From the NCBI RefSeq assembly GCF_036173045.1, contig NZ_CP108040.1, positions 62,001 to 126,000 of the forward strand: DNA of 64,000 bases. The letters are read 5' to 3'. Made by a program: the position numbers and the translations under genes. Shown here piece by piece: positions 23,182 through 31,657 of this stretch. The notes under the pieces are model-generated. The model did not search any database. It saw only the letters and a program-made list of their open reading frames with translations, and had not been told where the DNA came from. Within the stretch, counting starts at the first letter, position 1. The number at the start of each line of letters is the position of its first letter. The DNA is from Streptomyces sp. NBC_00299. GTDB lineage: Bacteria; Actinomycetota; Actinomycetes; Streptomycetales; Streptomycetaceae.

Positions 23182-25326
23182 TCAGGCGTCGGTGAGGCTC
23201 TTGATGGCCTCCAGCGCCTGGCGGGGAGAGGCGACCTGCTCGGAGCGGCGGCCGCCGCCCTTGGAGCCGCGCCCGCCTCCGCCCTTTCCGCCGCCTCCGC
23301 CGCCGCGCCGGCGGGAGCGGCCTTCGCCCTCGTCGTCCTCCTCGGGCTCGGGCCAGAACTCGCCGGGCCGCACGGGCTCGTTCCAGTCGAACCACAGGCC
23401 GCGCTTCTCCAGCTCGCTGATCTCGTAGTCGGTGAGCCGGTTGACCTCGTCGGGGAACAGGTTGGACAGGTCGGTGTCGAAGTCCGCATACAGCGACCGC
23501 ATGAGCACGGCGCGGCCGTTGTCGAGGACGATGACCGCAACGCCGCCCGTGCTGACGCCGTTCTCCGGGTCGGCCTCGCCGCGCATGGCCCGCTCGATCG
23601 CGGAACCCTCGCTGCGGGAGTAGCGGGCCGGGATGGTCGGCACGTCGTAGGCGTTCTCCATGGTGCCCTCCGCAGCCTTGCGGGTAGCGCCGGGCGAACC
23701 CATGTTGAAGATCACGGGCCTGCTGTTCTGCCGCAGGTTGTCCTTCATCTCCGTGGAGAACCCGTTATGCGCGAACGGCGACTGTCCGGCCGGGTTGAAT
23801 CCGATGCCGTACTTCAGCCCGGTGACCGTGAGGTCCTCACCGTCCTTCTGGATGAACTCGCCGAAGTCCCCGTCCTGCGCCGCGGTCATGAACTCATCGC
23901 CGTAGACGTTGAGCTGCCGGTACGGGCAGCGCGGATCGCCCGGCTTGTAGTCGTGCGGCTGACCGTCGTGCGGCCAGGGCATCTCCGCCCTGATCTCACA
24001 CAGCGCCTTCGCCGCCCGCAGCGAGCGGGCCATCCACAGCGCGTTCGAGCCCTGCCGGTCGATGTACCGACCGAGCACCGTGGTCTTCTCGTCCTTGCGG
24101 ACGGTGGACAGCCACACGACCTCCCCGTCCAGGGACTGGGCGGCCATGTGGATCGCGAAGAACTGCGTCTTGCCCGACCGGCTGACCCCGAGGGTCAGGC
24201 CGTGGGCCGCGGCGTTCTTGTCGTGCTGGTACACCATCGTCTTCACCGGCTGGCCGGTGATGGTGAACCCGCACACATACATGCCCTTGGCGTCCGGGGT
24301 GAGCAGCTCTCGGGTCGCCCGGAAGATCTGCGACAGCGGCGGGGAGTCGAACACGCTGATCAGGAACTCACTGCCGTCGATGAGGACGAACACGCAGGAG
24401 TCGTCCTCGGGCAGCTTCAGCGCGCGGCAGACCTTGGCCAGGTCGATGCGCGGGGTCTCGGTGGAGTCGGCCATCCTCGCCCGGTAGAACGTCACCCCGC
24501 GTTCGTCGTCGCGGGTCTTGTGGACCAGCTCGGAGCCCGGGGCGCCGCCCTTGGGCCCGCCGACCCGGTCCGTCCAGCGCTCCTGCGCGGTCGGCTTGGT
24601 GCGCCGCCGGGCGTTGGCGTCGGGGGTGATGCGGGCCTCCATCCAGCCGGGCCCGCCCTGGCGGCCGGGCTGGATGGCGACCTCCGCCAGGACGACATCG
24701 CTGGAGTGCACGCCGAACGGGGCGGCGACCGCGGCTTCCGACAGGCCGGTGATGGGCCGTCCGGTCTCCGAGGCGCGCAGCAGGATCGTCATGTCGTGCT
24801 GCATGCCGGGGTGGCGGGTGGCCTTGACGATGTGCGTGCGGCCGGGCATCCCGGCCTGCTCCCACAGCACCCTGGCGTCGCGGGTGAGCAGGTCGGCTCC
24901 GTCGTCCGGCTGCGCCACCGACTCCTCGAGGACTTCGGCGGGCGCCGGCTGCAGGGCCGGGGCTGCGACGGCGGGACGGTGGCGGCGGCGGGTGTGCCGG
25001 GAGAACGGCATCACCAGGTAGCCGGCCGCCGCCCAACCGGCGGCGAGCAGGGCGTCCATCCAGTACGGACCCCAGCCGGTGGTGGTCTTGGCGGCGACGT
25101 CGACGGCGGCGGCCAGGACCAGCGGGGACCAGCGCAGGATCTTGCGTCCGGCGCCGATCTCATCGCTCTTGGCCGCGAGGAACCAGCCGCCGATCCCGGC
25201 CGCCCCGGCCAGCTGCACGACATGGTTGACGGGGCTGTCGGGGTAGAGGTTCGGGGCCACAGCCAGCACGGGCGCGGCGAGAGTGTAGGCGAGGCGTTCG
25301 AGCGCGACACTGCGCGGCGTGGTCAC
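23182..25326 (-). CDS. FtsK/HerA-type ATPase, candidate conjugal DNA translocase
   Basis: 714 residues from a GTG at 25326 after AAGGAG; the frame is open further but the upstream part is a shadow. Three or four N-terminal hydrophobic segments lie within residues 10-120. The ATPase has Walker A GLTLGVSRSGKTQFFAIHMA and Walker B QLNVYGDEFMTAA. The tail is acidic, then Gly/Arg/Lys-rich (basic, disordered), suited to DNA contact. TraB of Streptomyces plasmids is a membrane-bound FtsK-like pump for double-stranded DNA, and I infer that role here. Confidence 0.75.
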   Translation of the reverse strand: MTTPRSVALERLAYTLAAPVLAVAPNLYPDSPVNHVVQLAGAAGIGGWFLAAKSDEIGAGRKILRWSPLVLAAAVDVAAKTTTGWGPYWMDALLAAGWAAAGYLVMPFSRHTRRRHRPAVAAPALQPAPAEVLEESVAQPDDGADLLTRDARVLWEQAGMPGRTHIVKATRHPGMQHDMTILLRASETGRPITGLSEAAVAAPFGVHSSDVVLAEVAIQPGRQGGPGWMEARITPDANARRRTKPTAQERWTDRVGGPKGGAPGSELVHKTRDDERGVTFYRARMADSTETPRIDLAKVCRALKLPEDDSCVFVLIDGSEFLISVFDSPPLSQIFRATRELLTPDAKGMYVCGFTITGQPVKTMVYQHDKNAAAHGLTLGVSRSGKTQFFAIHMAAQSLDGEVVWLSTVRKDEKTTVLGRYIDRQGSNALWMARSLRAAKALCEIRAEMPWPHDGQPHDYKPGDPRCPYRQLNVYGDEFMTAAQDGDFGEFIQKDGEDLTVTGLKYGIGFNPAGQSPFAHNGFSTEMKDNLRQNSRPVIFNMGSPGATRKAAEGTMENAYDVPTIPARYSRSEGSAIERAMRGEADPENGVSTGGVAVIVLDNGRAVLMRSLYADFDTDLSNLFPDEVNRLTDYEISELEKRGLWFDWNEPVRPGEFWPEPEEDDEGEGRSRRRGGGGGGKGGGGRGSKGGGRRSEQVASPRQALEAIKSLTDA

Positions 25327-25351
25327 CAGCTTCTCCTTCGGGAAAAGGCAC

Positions 25352-25382
25352 GGGCGGCCCCGCAGTTGGTGCGGGGCCGCCC
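25352..25382. terminator. Perfect 13-bp stem hairpin upstream of the ATPase gene
   Basis: GGGCGGCCCCGCA and TGCGGGGCCGCCC pair around gttgg, between the stop of the 25409 gene and the ATPase start. It may lower read-through into the ATPase gene. Confidence 0.65.
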
Positions 25383-25408
25383 GTGGCGGGGTGGGTGGGG
25401 GAGCGGGG

Positions 25409-25828
25409 TCAGCGGTTGAAGAAGCCCGGCCTGGGGGTCTTCTCTCGCCGGTTGGAGCGGATGTCGTCCAGCGCTCCGTACAGCTTCGAGTGGGTGCGCT
25501 TGGTCTCGTAGGTGAGGTCGGCGGTCTCCTGCGCGGTGTCGTGCAGCTTTTTGACCTGCACCCCGGCGCCCCCGAGGGCAACGCTCACGTTGCTGGTCAG
25601 CTCCACGAACTTCGGGTCCAGTTCGGCGTTGTCGACGTCGCGGGCGGCGTCCTCGGCACGCTTGGCGTTCCTCTTGATACTGCGCACGAGCTCCTCCAGG
25701 CCGAGCCCGGCGTCATCCAGCGCGCGCCCGAGGGCGTCGAGCTTGGCCTGGACGGCCTTGTAGCGGTGGTCGCCGTCGGCGGGCGCGGGCACCGCGCCGC
25801 TGGGGCGGGGTGCGAGATCGCTGCTCAT
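25409..25828 (-). CDS. Coiled-coil protein of the transfer module
   Basis: 139 residues. Almost entirely helical: HRYKAVQAKLDALGRALDDA, ELVRSIKRNAKRAEDAARDV, HDTAQETADLTYETKRTHSK. Heptad-like spacing suggests a coiled coil. It sits between the low-complexity protein and the ATPase, so a structural role in the transfer complex is possible. No family is assigned. Confidence 0.7.
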   Translation of the reverse strand: MSSDLAPRPSGAVPAPADGDHRYKAVQAKLDALGRALDDAGLGLEELVRSIKRNAKRAEDAARDVDNAELDPKFVELTSNVSVALGGAGVQVKKLHDTAQETADLTYETKRTHSKLYGALDDIRSNRREKTPRPGFFNR

Positions 25829-25849
25829 CAGCGGGTTTCCTCCCTCGTC

Positions 25850-28024
25850 TTAGTCGTGGTGGGCGGCGGCCGACGTGTACTTCAGGCCCGCGTCTTCCTT
25901 GGCGGCCATGTCCTCGCCGTACACGCGGGCGACCATCGCGGCCGCGAGCTTGGCGGCCTGCAGGGCCAGTCCGCACTCGGTCGCGCACCGTTCGGCTTGC
26001 TGCTTCATGCGGGCCGCGGCGTCGGCCAGGTCCGAGATCAGTTCGGTGACCTCGGTGGTGACGTTGTGGTCGCCGATCAGGTCGGTGGCCATGTCCCGCA
26101 GGGCGTCGGCGACCTTGTCGAGGGCCTCCGCGAGGGCTTCGGCCCGCTCCTGGTCGGAGGCGGCCTGGATGGAGATGTTCGCCATCTCCATCAGGTACTC
26201 GTCGAACGTGATGTCCGTGCGGTGCTGGGCGGCCAAGTTGCCCGCGCCGGTCGGCCTGCTGACCTCCGAGCTGCTCACGCTGCTCCCTTCCGTGCTGATC
26301 GGTCGGCTGGTGCCGGGCCGTGCGGTGTGCCGTTCCGGCGCGGGCGGCAGTGGTCCGTCGGGGACAAGGTCCGCGTCGACGACGTCGTCCTCGCCTTTGA
26401 CGTCGGTGCGCGGCGGGCGGGTGGGACGGTCGGGCCACTCCACCGTCGGGGTGGAGTCCTCCGCGCCGAACAGGCTGTCCGCCGGACGGCCGCGCCGACC
26501 GGCACGACCCGTACGGCCGCGCCCCGTACGGCCGGTGCGACCGGAGCGGCGGGTACGTCCACGCCGTCCGGCCCGGTCCGTGCCTCCTGTGCGCCGGAAC
26601 CGGAACCGGCGCCGCTTCTTCGCACCGTCAGACGCCCCGTCACCGGCCGTTGAGCCGGTGCCCGGCGCATCGCCCGCCTTGCCACCCTTCGCGGCGCTGG
26701 AGGCCGCGTCCGGGCCGTCCTTGGCGGTCTTCCCCTCCTTGCCGTCGGTGCCCTTGGCCTTCGAGTCCTTGTCCTTGGTCAGGTTCACCTTCTCGGTGCC
26801 GGCCTTGGCGTCCTTGGCGCCCTTGGCGGCCTTCGCGTCGGCACGGCGCTTGTCCAAGCGGCGCTGGGCTTCCTTGCCGACGGCCTGGCCCAACGTGGTG
26901 CGGCCCGGCGTGGCCGACGCCGCGGCTTCCCGCTTCGCCTTCCGTGCCGCGTCCCGCTCCTGCCGCTTCGCGCGGCGGTCCTCCCACGCCTGCTGCCGCC
27001 GGGCGCGGGCCTGGTCGCGGTCCTTGGTCCGGTCCGCGACACCGGCGGCGTGCCCGGTGCTGCGCCGCTCCTGCCGCCCGGCCCGCCGGACCCCGGCGCG
27101 CTCCTGGCGGCCGCGAACCCGCTCGGCACGGGCGCCGGACGTCTGACTTGCGCCATCGCCCTTGGAGTTGCCGTTCCGGCCGGAGCTGCCAGAGCCCGTC
27201 TGCGAGCCTTTCGACCCGCCGGACGAACCGCTGCGCCCGGAACCGGCTGCACGGCCGCCAGAGCCCGTCTGGGAGCCCCTCGTGCCGCCCTTGCCGCCTC
27301 CGCCGCCCCCGGTCGATCCGGACCCCGAACGGCCGCTGGGGCCGCCGGAGTTGGAACCGCGCGAGCCGCCGGACCGGTTCGGCCCCGGGCTCGAGTTGTT
27401 GCGGGACGGACCGCTGCCGCCCCCGCCACGCGAAGACCCGCCCCCGCCGCCGGCCTTCGAGCGGCCCTTGTCCGCCCCCAGGCCAGAGGCGGACGACTTC
27501 GTGCGGTCGGCATCGACCTTTCCGCGCGCCGCCGCCTTGTCGCCCTTCGCTTTCATCATCGCGGCGTGGAGCTTTCCGTTCTGCTCCATCATCGCGACTT
27601 CCTGCGCGGTGCGGCCCTCCAGCAGCGCCGCCTTCCGGGCTATTTCAGCCTCACGAAAAGGCGCTTCGCTTTCATGGTTGGCCCGCTCCATTTCCAGCCG
27701 GAATTCCAACCAGTCACCGAGGCGGTCAGCGAGAGAACGAGGCTGCTCGTATTCGCCTTCCTCGTATTCATCTTCGTCTTCACCGGTTTCAGGTGCGGCA
27801 ATTCCTTCGGAACGCAGCGCCATCGCCGGGTCAGGGGCAGCCGGAATCGGCGGCAGTTCTATCGTCGACTCCTCCGGACGCTCCGGGGGAGCCTCCGGAA
27901 TGTCTTCCGGCGGCGGAATGGTGTCGATGAAATCCGGGATCGGCGGCAGCGCGTACGTGGAATCACCGCTCCAGGGACCGTGAACCAGGGTTCCGCCGCC
28001 GGTGTCGTCGGACTCGTCGGACAC
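25850..28024 (-). CDS. Large low-complexity protein of the transfer module
   Basis: 724 residues from a GTG at 28024 after GGGAGGTG. An acidic Pro-rich head (TIPPPEDIPEAPPERPEEST) is followed by a helical part (WLEFRLEMERANHESEAPFR), a 110-residue Gly/Ser-rich segment, long Arg/Lys/Ala-rich helices (RDQARARRQQAWEDRRAKRQ), a patch rich in RTGR-type repeats, and an acidic helical C-terminus (MANISIQAASDQERAEALAE). It could bind DNA or scaffold the ATPase. Composition-driven database hits would mislead, so I name no family. Confidence 0.65.
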   Translation of the reverse strand: MSDESDDTGGGTLVHGPWSGDSTYALPPIPDFIDTIPPPEDIPEAPPERPEESTIELPPIPAAPDPAMALRSEGIAAPETGEDEDEYEEGEYEQPRSLADRLGDWLEFRLEMERANHESEAPFREAEIARKAALLEGRTAQEVAMMEQNGKLHAAMMKAKGDKAAARGKVDADRTKSSASGLGADKGRSKAGGGGGSSRGGGGSGPSRNNSSPGPNRSGGSRGSNSGGPSGRSGSGSTGGGGGGKGGTRGSQTGSGGRAAGSGRSGSSGGSKGSQTGSGSSGRNGNSKGDGASQTSGARAERVRGRQERAGVRRAGRQERRSTGHAAGVADRTKDRDQARARRQQAWEDRRAKRQERDAARKAKREAAASATPGRTTLGQAVGKEAQRRLDKRRADAKAAKGAKDAKAGTEKVNLTKDKDSKAKGTDGKEGKTAKDGPDAASSAAKGGKAGDAPGTGSTAGDGASDGAKKRRRFRFRRTGGTDRAGRRGRTRRSGRTGRTGRGRTGRAGRRGRPADSLFGAEDSTPTVEWPDRPTRPPRTDVKGEDDVVDADLVPDGPLPPAPERHTARPGTSRPISTEGSSVSSSEVSRPTGAGNLAAQHRTDITFDEYLMEMANISIQAASDQERAEALAEALDKVADALRDMATDLIGDHNVTTEVTELISDLADAAARMKQQAERCATECGLALQAAKLAAAMVARVYGEDMAAKEDAGLKYTSAAAHHD

Positions 28025-28065
28025 AGTGCACCTCCCTTCAGGGGGACTTGACAGACAGTGGGATC

Positions 28066-28101
28066 TCGTGTGCACGCGCGTGCACGTGCACGTGTGCACG
28101 C
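28066..28101. promoter_or_regulatory. Overlapping GTGCAC palindromes upstream of 28024
   Basis: The stretch alternates gtgtgcacgcgcgtgcac and gtgcacgtgtgcacg, giving several nested palindromes between the terminator at 28114 and the ribosome site of the 28024 gene. The position suits an operator or promoter-overlapping control site. Confidence 0.5.
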
Positions 28102-28113
28102 TTTACGTGCGCG

Positions 28114-28140
28114 AGGCCCCGCCGGAGTCCGGCGGGGCCT
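28114..28140. terminator. Perfect 12-bp stem terminator hairpin
   Basis: AGGCCCCGCCGG pairs with CCGGCGGGGCCT around agt, just past the stop of the 28154 gene. It probably ends the upstream transcript, so 28024 has its own promoter. Confidence 0.7.
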
Positions 28141-28153
28141 TCGCGGGTGACGC

Positions 28154-28462
28154 TCAGTTACGCGGGCCGTGCTGCTTCAGGACGGTGTCCGCGTACTGCA
28201 TGAGGTGGTCGAACAGCCGCGGGTCGCCCGCCTGCCGCTTCTCCAGCACGAGCTTGAAAAGGCGGCAGACCAGCGTGAACGCGGCGATGACATCGCCGCG
28301 CCCAGCCTTGACTTCCCTGGTGATTTCGGACCGAGTAACGCGGAGCCAGAATTCCATCCGGCCGATTTCACCGCGGCTTTCGATCGCCTTGCGCTCTTCC
28401 TCCTGCAGCCATCCGTTCCGTCCTTGAATGGAGCGTTCGGCACTGCTGAGGGGGCGCGTCAC
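28154..28462 (-). CDS. Hypothetical helical protein, transfer module
   Basis: 102 residues (MTRPLSSAERSIQGRNGWLQ). It is helical with mixed charge: ERKAIESRGEIGRMEFWLRV, AAFTLVCRLFKLVLEKRQAG. The start overlaps the stop of 28459-28935 (ATGA). Not recognised. Confidence 0.65.
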   Translation of the reverse strand: MTRPLSSAERSIQGRNGWLQEEERKAIESRGEIGRMEFWLRVTRSEITREVKAGRGDVIAAFTLVCRLFKLVLEKRQAGDPRLFDHLMQYADTVLKQHGPRN

Positions 28463-28935
28463 GCCGACTCCCTACCGAGGTCGTAAATCGACGTGGGACC
28501 ACCATATCCGGAATTCTGGTTCGGCGCACCCTGCTGCGGCGGGTGGGGGGCGGCCTGGAGGGTCGGCGGGTTCTTCTTCCGCTGCCTTTCCAGCTCCTTT
28601 TCCTTCCTGTCCTTGACCGTATTCACAACGCCCTCGTCGTGGGCGCGGCGCTTATAGGCGCTCTTTTCCAGGCCCGCGGTCAGGTTGTTCAGGTTCTTGA
28701 GCACACTCCCGAGGGCCTTTTCGACGGGCAGCGCGCGCAACCTGGCGTGGTACCAGCGGTCGCCCTCCACGTGCGTGTCGCGCAGGTGCACACGGGTCTC
28801 GGCCGCGAGGGTCTCCAGGTTCTTGCCGATGTCCAGCAGGACCCGCTGAACGTCGGCCAGGTACCGGGCAGTTGCCTCCGGGCTCTGCGCGACGTCGCGC
28901 AGAGGGGAGTAGTTCGGGTCGTTGTTGCTGTTCAC
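28459..28935 (-). CDS. Hypothetical helical protein, transfer module
   Basis: 158 residues. The helical body (ATARYLADVQRVLLDIGKNL, ETLAAETRVHLRDTHVEGDR, KALGSVLKNLNNLTAGLEKS) is followed by a very basic helix (VKDRKEKELERQRKKN) and a Pro/Gln-rich tail. Probably a coiled-coil partner in the same complex as its neighbours. No family. Confidence 0.65.
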   Translation of the reverse strand: MNSNNDPNYSPLRDVAQSPEATARYLADVQRVLLDIGKNLETLAAETRVHLRDTHVEGDRWYHARLRALPVEKALGSVLKNLNNLTAGLEKSAYKRRAHDEGVVNTVKDRKEKELERQRKKNPPTLQAAPHPPQQGAPNQNSGYGGPTSIYDLGRESA

Positions 28936-28994
28936 GGCTGGGATTCCCTCCTGGTGTACTGGTCGGGCTGTCGACTGCTTCCGGCAGTCGCAGC

Positions 28995-29027
28995 GAGGGC
29001 CAGCCCACTTCCGATGGGCTGGCCCTC
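28995..29027. terminator. Perfect 13-bp stem hairpin after the SpdB-like gene
   Basis: GAGGGCCAGCCCA and TGGGCTGGCCCTC pair around cttccga, between the stop at 29051 and the next minus-strand start at 28935. Confidence 0.7.
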
Positions 29028-29050
29028 ACTGGTGTGTGCCGGACGGTGGA

Positions 29051-30811
29051 TCAGGGGTGGTAGCCGCCGGCGAGCAGCGTGACGGCCTCCTGGCGGTACT
29101 TCGAGGCGGTGTCCGTGGACGACACGTCGAACTCGCGCTGGACATCGGCGATCGAGATCACCCGGCACAGCTCGCGGTGGATTTCGTCGGGACCGAGGCC
29201 GACCGGCACGACGCCGGCCGCGAGCGCCAGGCGCGCGACCTTGCGGACCGCCCGCTCGCGCGGGCTCAGCTTCGCGGTGTCCTCGATTTCGACCGCGCGC
29301 CGCTCAGTTTCGGCGGCGGCGAGCCGCTTTTCGGCGGCACGGAGTTCGGTCTCGGCCTCACGCTCACGGGCGGCCTGCGTGTTGGCGCGAGCGGTCGACG
29401 TGCGCTCCTCTTCCTCCGCCGTGAGCCGGTCGGCTTCGGCGGCGAGGCGGCGCGTTTCGGCAGCGCCCCTCTCTGTTTCGGCAGCAGCCGCGTCAGCTTC
29501 GGCCGTAGCCCTCCGGGCTTCGGCGATACGCTCCGTCTCGACCGCCTGTGCCTCCGCCATGGCGACCCGGTCGGCCTCCGCCGCTTCCTTCCGCTTCTCG
29601 GCTGCCTGGCGCTCCAGTTCGGCAGTTCGAAGGTCCGCTTCGGCCTTCGCCTCACGCTCCTGGGACTCCTTGCGCTCCGCCTCCGCCTCGCGGGCACGAG
29701 CTTCGGCGATGACGGCCGTCTCCAGCGCCGCTTCCTCCCGCTCAGCTGCCCGCTCAGCGGCGCTGACCTGGGCACGAGCGTGCGCGCGGGCCTGGCCGGT
29801 CTGGCCGTCGACCTCCGCACGGACCGCCTCCACCTTGCCCTTGGCGCGCAGCCGCTCGGCTTCGGACGCCGCCTGGGCGACCTCGCTGCGCGTCTCCGCA
29901 TCCAGGCGCCGCCGCTCGGCTTCCTCCTCCCGCTCCTGAGCTGCCTGTTCCTGCTCATCGGGCATGGCCAGGGCCTGGTCAACGGTGTAGCCGTACGGCG
30001 CCATCTTCATCGGCAGCAGCTCATCCTCACTCGCCTCGGAAATGTCGCCCTTGTACTTGCGCTTGAGCCACTGCTCGTAAGCGATGAGCTGCTGATCGCG
30101 GCGGGTCATCTCCGGGTAGGAAGTGACACCCCACAGCCGCATCCGGCGGAAGATCCGAGCCGTCGCGACCGGGGCGAGGACCCACCGCAGCCACGGGATC
30201 GAGTCCCGTTCGTCCTGGTCAGGCCGGACGACACGGTCGATCGAAGTGCGGCCCAGCTCCACCACCATGATGAAGAGAACCGGCACGACGCCGTGGGCAC
30301 CGGCAGCTACATAGTCCAGCAGCTTCCAGGCCCCTTCCGGGGCTCCGGAGGCCGCGTTGAGGACGACAGTGGCGGCCGTCAGCAGCCACACCGGGTAGCG
30401 AATCCAGCTGATGGGACGCTTGAGCCAGGCCATCAGCAGATCGACCGCGATCATCACCATGATGCCGACGTCGACGCCGACCGCGAACAGTTGCCCCTTG
30501 CCCAGCGAGCCGAAGCGGAGCTCCTCGTGAGCGAACTCCGCGACGTGCTCGAAGGACAGGTACAAGCCGATGCCCGCGAGAGCGAGCGCGGCCACGACGA
30601 TCGCTCCCGCCGTCCACTTCTGGGTGCCCGTCAGCTTCCCTGAGGGGGTCTCCGTTCCGCTTCCGCTTTCCGTCCCCGAAGCGAAGTCCGGCGCCTGCGA
30701 AACGGTGCAGGGTGTCTTCGAAACCGGCTCGGGCGTTCCCGAAACGGCGGCCGGTACAGCCGCCTCGGGGTCGGGTTCGGCCGCGGTTCGCGGCCAGTCG
30801 GTCATCGTCAT
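29051..30811 (-). CDS. SpdB-like DUF2637 membrane protein with long coiled coil
   Basis: 586 residues from the ATG at 30811 (MTMTDWPRTAAEPD). A disordered head of about 65 residues leads to four membrane helices: KWTAGAIVVAALALAGIGLY, AVGVDVGIMVMIAVDLLMAW, YPVWLLTAATVVLNAASGAP and AGAHGVVPVLFIMVVELGR, the DUF2637/SpdB pattern. Then a charged coiled coil of about 250 residues (RERAEEA-type heptads) and a C-terminal winged-helix-like part (REFDVSSTDTASKYRQEAVT). SpdB proteins support plasmid spread within the mycelium. The frame upstream to 31039 looks non-coding. Confidence 0.85.
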   Translation of the reverse strand: MTMTDWPRTAAEPDPEAAVPAAVSGTPEPVSKTPCTVSQAPDFASGTESGSGTETPSGKLTGTQKWTAGAIVVAALALAGIGLYLSFEHVAEFAHEELRFGSLGKGQLFAVGVDVGIMVMIAVDLLMAWLKRPISWIRYPVWLLTAATVVLNAASGAPEGAWKLLDYVAAGAHGVVPVLFIMVVELGRTSIDRVVRPDQDERDSIPWLRWVLAPVATARIFRRMRLWGVTSYPEMTRRDQQLIAYEQWLKRKYKGDISEASEDELLPMKMAPYGYTVDQALAMPDEQEQAAQEREEEAERRRLDAETRSEVAQAASEAERLRAKGKVEAVRAEVDGQTGQARAHARAQVSAAERAAEREEAALETAVIAEARAREAEAERKESQEREAKAEADLRTAELERQAAEKRKEAAEADRVAMAEAQAVETERIAEARRATAEADAAAAETERGAAETRRLAAEADRLTAEEEERTSTARANTQAAREREAETELRAAEKRLAAAETERRAVEIEDTAKLSPRERAVRKVARLALAAGVVPVGLGPDEIHRELCRVISIADVQREFDVSSTDTASKYRQEAVTLLAGGYHP

Positions 30812-30930
30812 GGAGGCCTCCGGAAGGGGTCGTTCAGGGTGGGCGCGAAACGGCGGGGGCCGCTCCCGAAACGCGGGCGGCTGCTCCCGAAACGGCGGTC
30901 GGCAGAGCCGAAATGGGCCCCGAGGGGCCG
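30640..30930. repeat. Clustered CGAAACG repeats spanning the SpdB-like start
   Basis: At least seven copies of a cGAAAc(g/c)G-type motif occur at about 20-bp spacing on both sides of the ATG at 30811. In the leader: gcgcgaaacggcgg, ctcccgaaacgcgg, ctcccgaaacggcg, gccgaaatggg. In the coding head: gcgaaacggtg, cttcgaaaccgg, ttcccgaaacggcg. The copies outside the coding region argue against a purely protein-level repeat. Confidence 0.6.
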
Positions 30931-30964
30931 TTGCCTTCCCGGAGCTGACCGCGCTGAAAGGCCG

Positions 30965-30985
30965 GCCGCCCGCGGTGCGGGCGGC
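30965..30985. terminator. 9-bp stem hairpin after the DUF5999 gene
   Basis: GCCGCCCGC pairs with GCGGGCGGC around ggt, about 150 bp downstream of the minus-strand stop at 31131. Confidence 0.5.
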
Positions 30986-31130
30986 GGGTCCGGGGGAGTG
31001 CTGGGGGGCGGGCTCGAAACTGTCCGCAGCTCCCGCCATGCGGGACCGAAAGGGACTGTCCGACTCCCCGTCACCGCCCGACCCGGCCGCAGTGGTGGTA
31101 GGCGATCTGTACGAGCGGATCTGGCAGCTG

Positions 31131-31514
31131 TCAGGCCAATCGAGGGGGCACGGCGGTACCGGCCAGGGCCCCCGCCTTGTGCATCGCGGCCGCCGCGCTG
31201 GTCTTCCCGCTGCCGGACGTGCCCCCGATGAGCGCGTGGGCGTCCGTGAGCCGGAAGGACAGCGCCCCGTCGGTGGGGCGGTGCGGGTTGACGATCCGGC
31301 CGTCGGGGAGCAGGTCGCCGGTGTCGTCGAAGACCAGGACGCCGTTGCACAGCAGGCTCCAGCCCTGCTCCGGGTGCCTGGCCACGGCGTGGGCGGCCTC
31401 GCGGTCCGGGCTGTCGGCGGTCGGGCACTTCGGGGTGTGCGTGCACAGCGAGTCCGGCATCCGAGTGGAACCGGTGGCGGTCGTCGCGGTGTCGAGCTGG
31501 GTACTGCTGTGCAT
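31131..31514 (-). CDS. DUF5999-like protein with a Walker A-like tail
   Basis: 127 residues from an ATG after AGGAG. The core LCTHTPKCPTADSPDREAAH, VARHPEQGWSLLCNGVLVFD, DTGDLLPDGRIVNPHRP is the DUF5999 family, a small Cys-containing Streptomyces protein of unknown role. Usually the protein ends soon after this. Here it continues LTDAHALIGGTSGSGKTSAA, a textbook Walker A motif (GGTSGSGKTS), and stops 20 residues later without Walker B. Either a fusion with the start of an ATPase, a truncated larger gene, or a nucleotide-binding variant. Confidence 0.7.
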   Translation of the reverse strand: MHSSTQLDTATTATGSTRMPDSLCTHTPKCPTADSPDREAAHAVARHPEQGWSLLCNGVLVFDDTGDLLPDGRIVNPHRPTDGALSFRLTDAHALIGGTSGSGKTSAAAAMHKAGALAGTAVPPRLA

Positions 31515-31575
31515 GGGCTCTCCTGCGAGGATGCAGGCCCGAGACTTTCCCGGGCTGCAGACGTGCGAAAGACCG

Positions 31576-31596
31576 GCCGCCCGTGGTGCGGGCGGC
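31576..31596. terminator. 8-bp stem hairpin after whiB-like gene
   Basis: GCCGCCCG pairs with CGGGCGGC around tggtg downstream of the WhiB stop at 31658 on the minus strand. Confidence 0.5.
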
Positions 31597-31657
31597 TGGC
31601 CTGGTAGAACAGCGTGGTGCGGGCGGGGAGTTGACTGTCGCTCCCGTACGGCGGGCG

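Noticed and set aside
23767..25419. 550-codon plus-strand open frame
   Set aside because: It lies fully antisense to the FtsK/HerA-type ATPase, whose Walker motifs are intact; composition (His, Arg, Gly, Asp) is that of a shadow frame.
25319..26653. 444-codon plus-strand frame
   Set aside because: Antisense to the coiled-coil and low-complexity proteins; no ribosome site and unnatural composition.
28922..30643. 573-codon plus-strand open frame
   Set aside because: Antisense to the SpdB-like coiled coil, where repeated Ala/Glu/Arg codons keep the opposite strand open.
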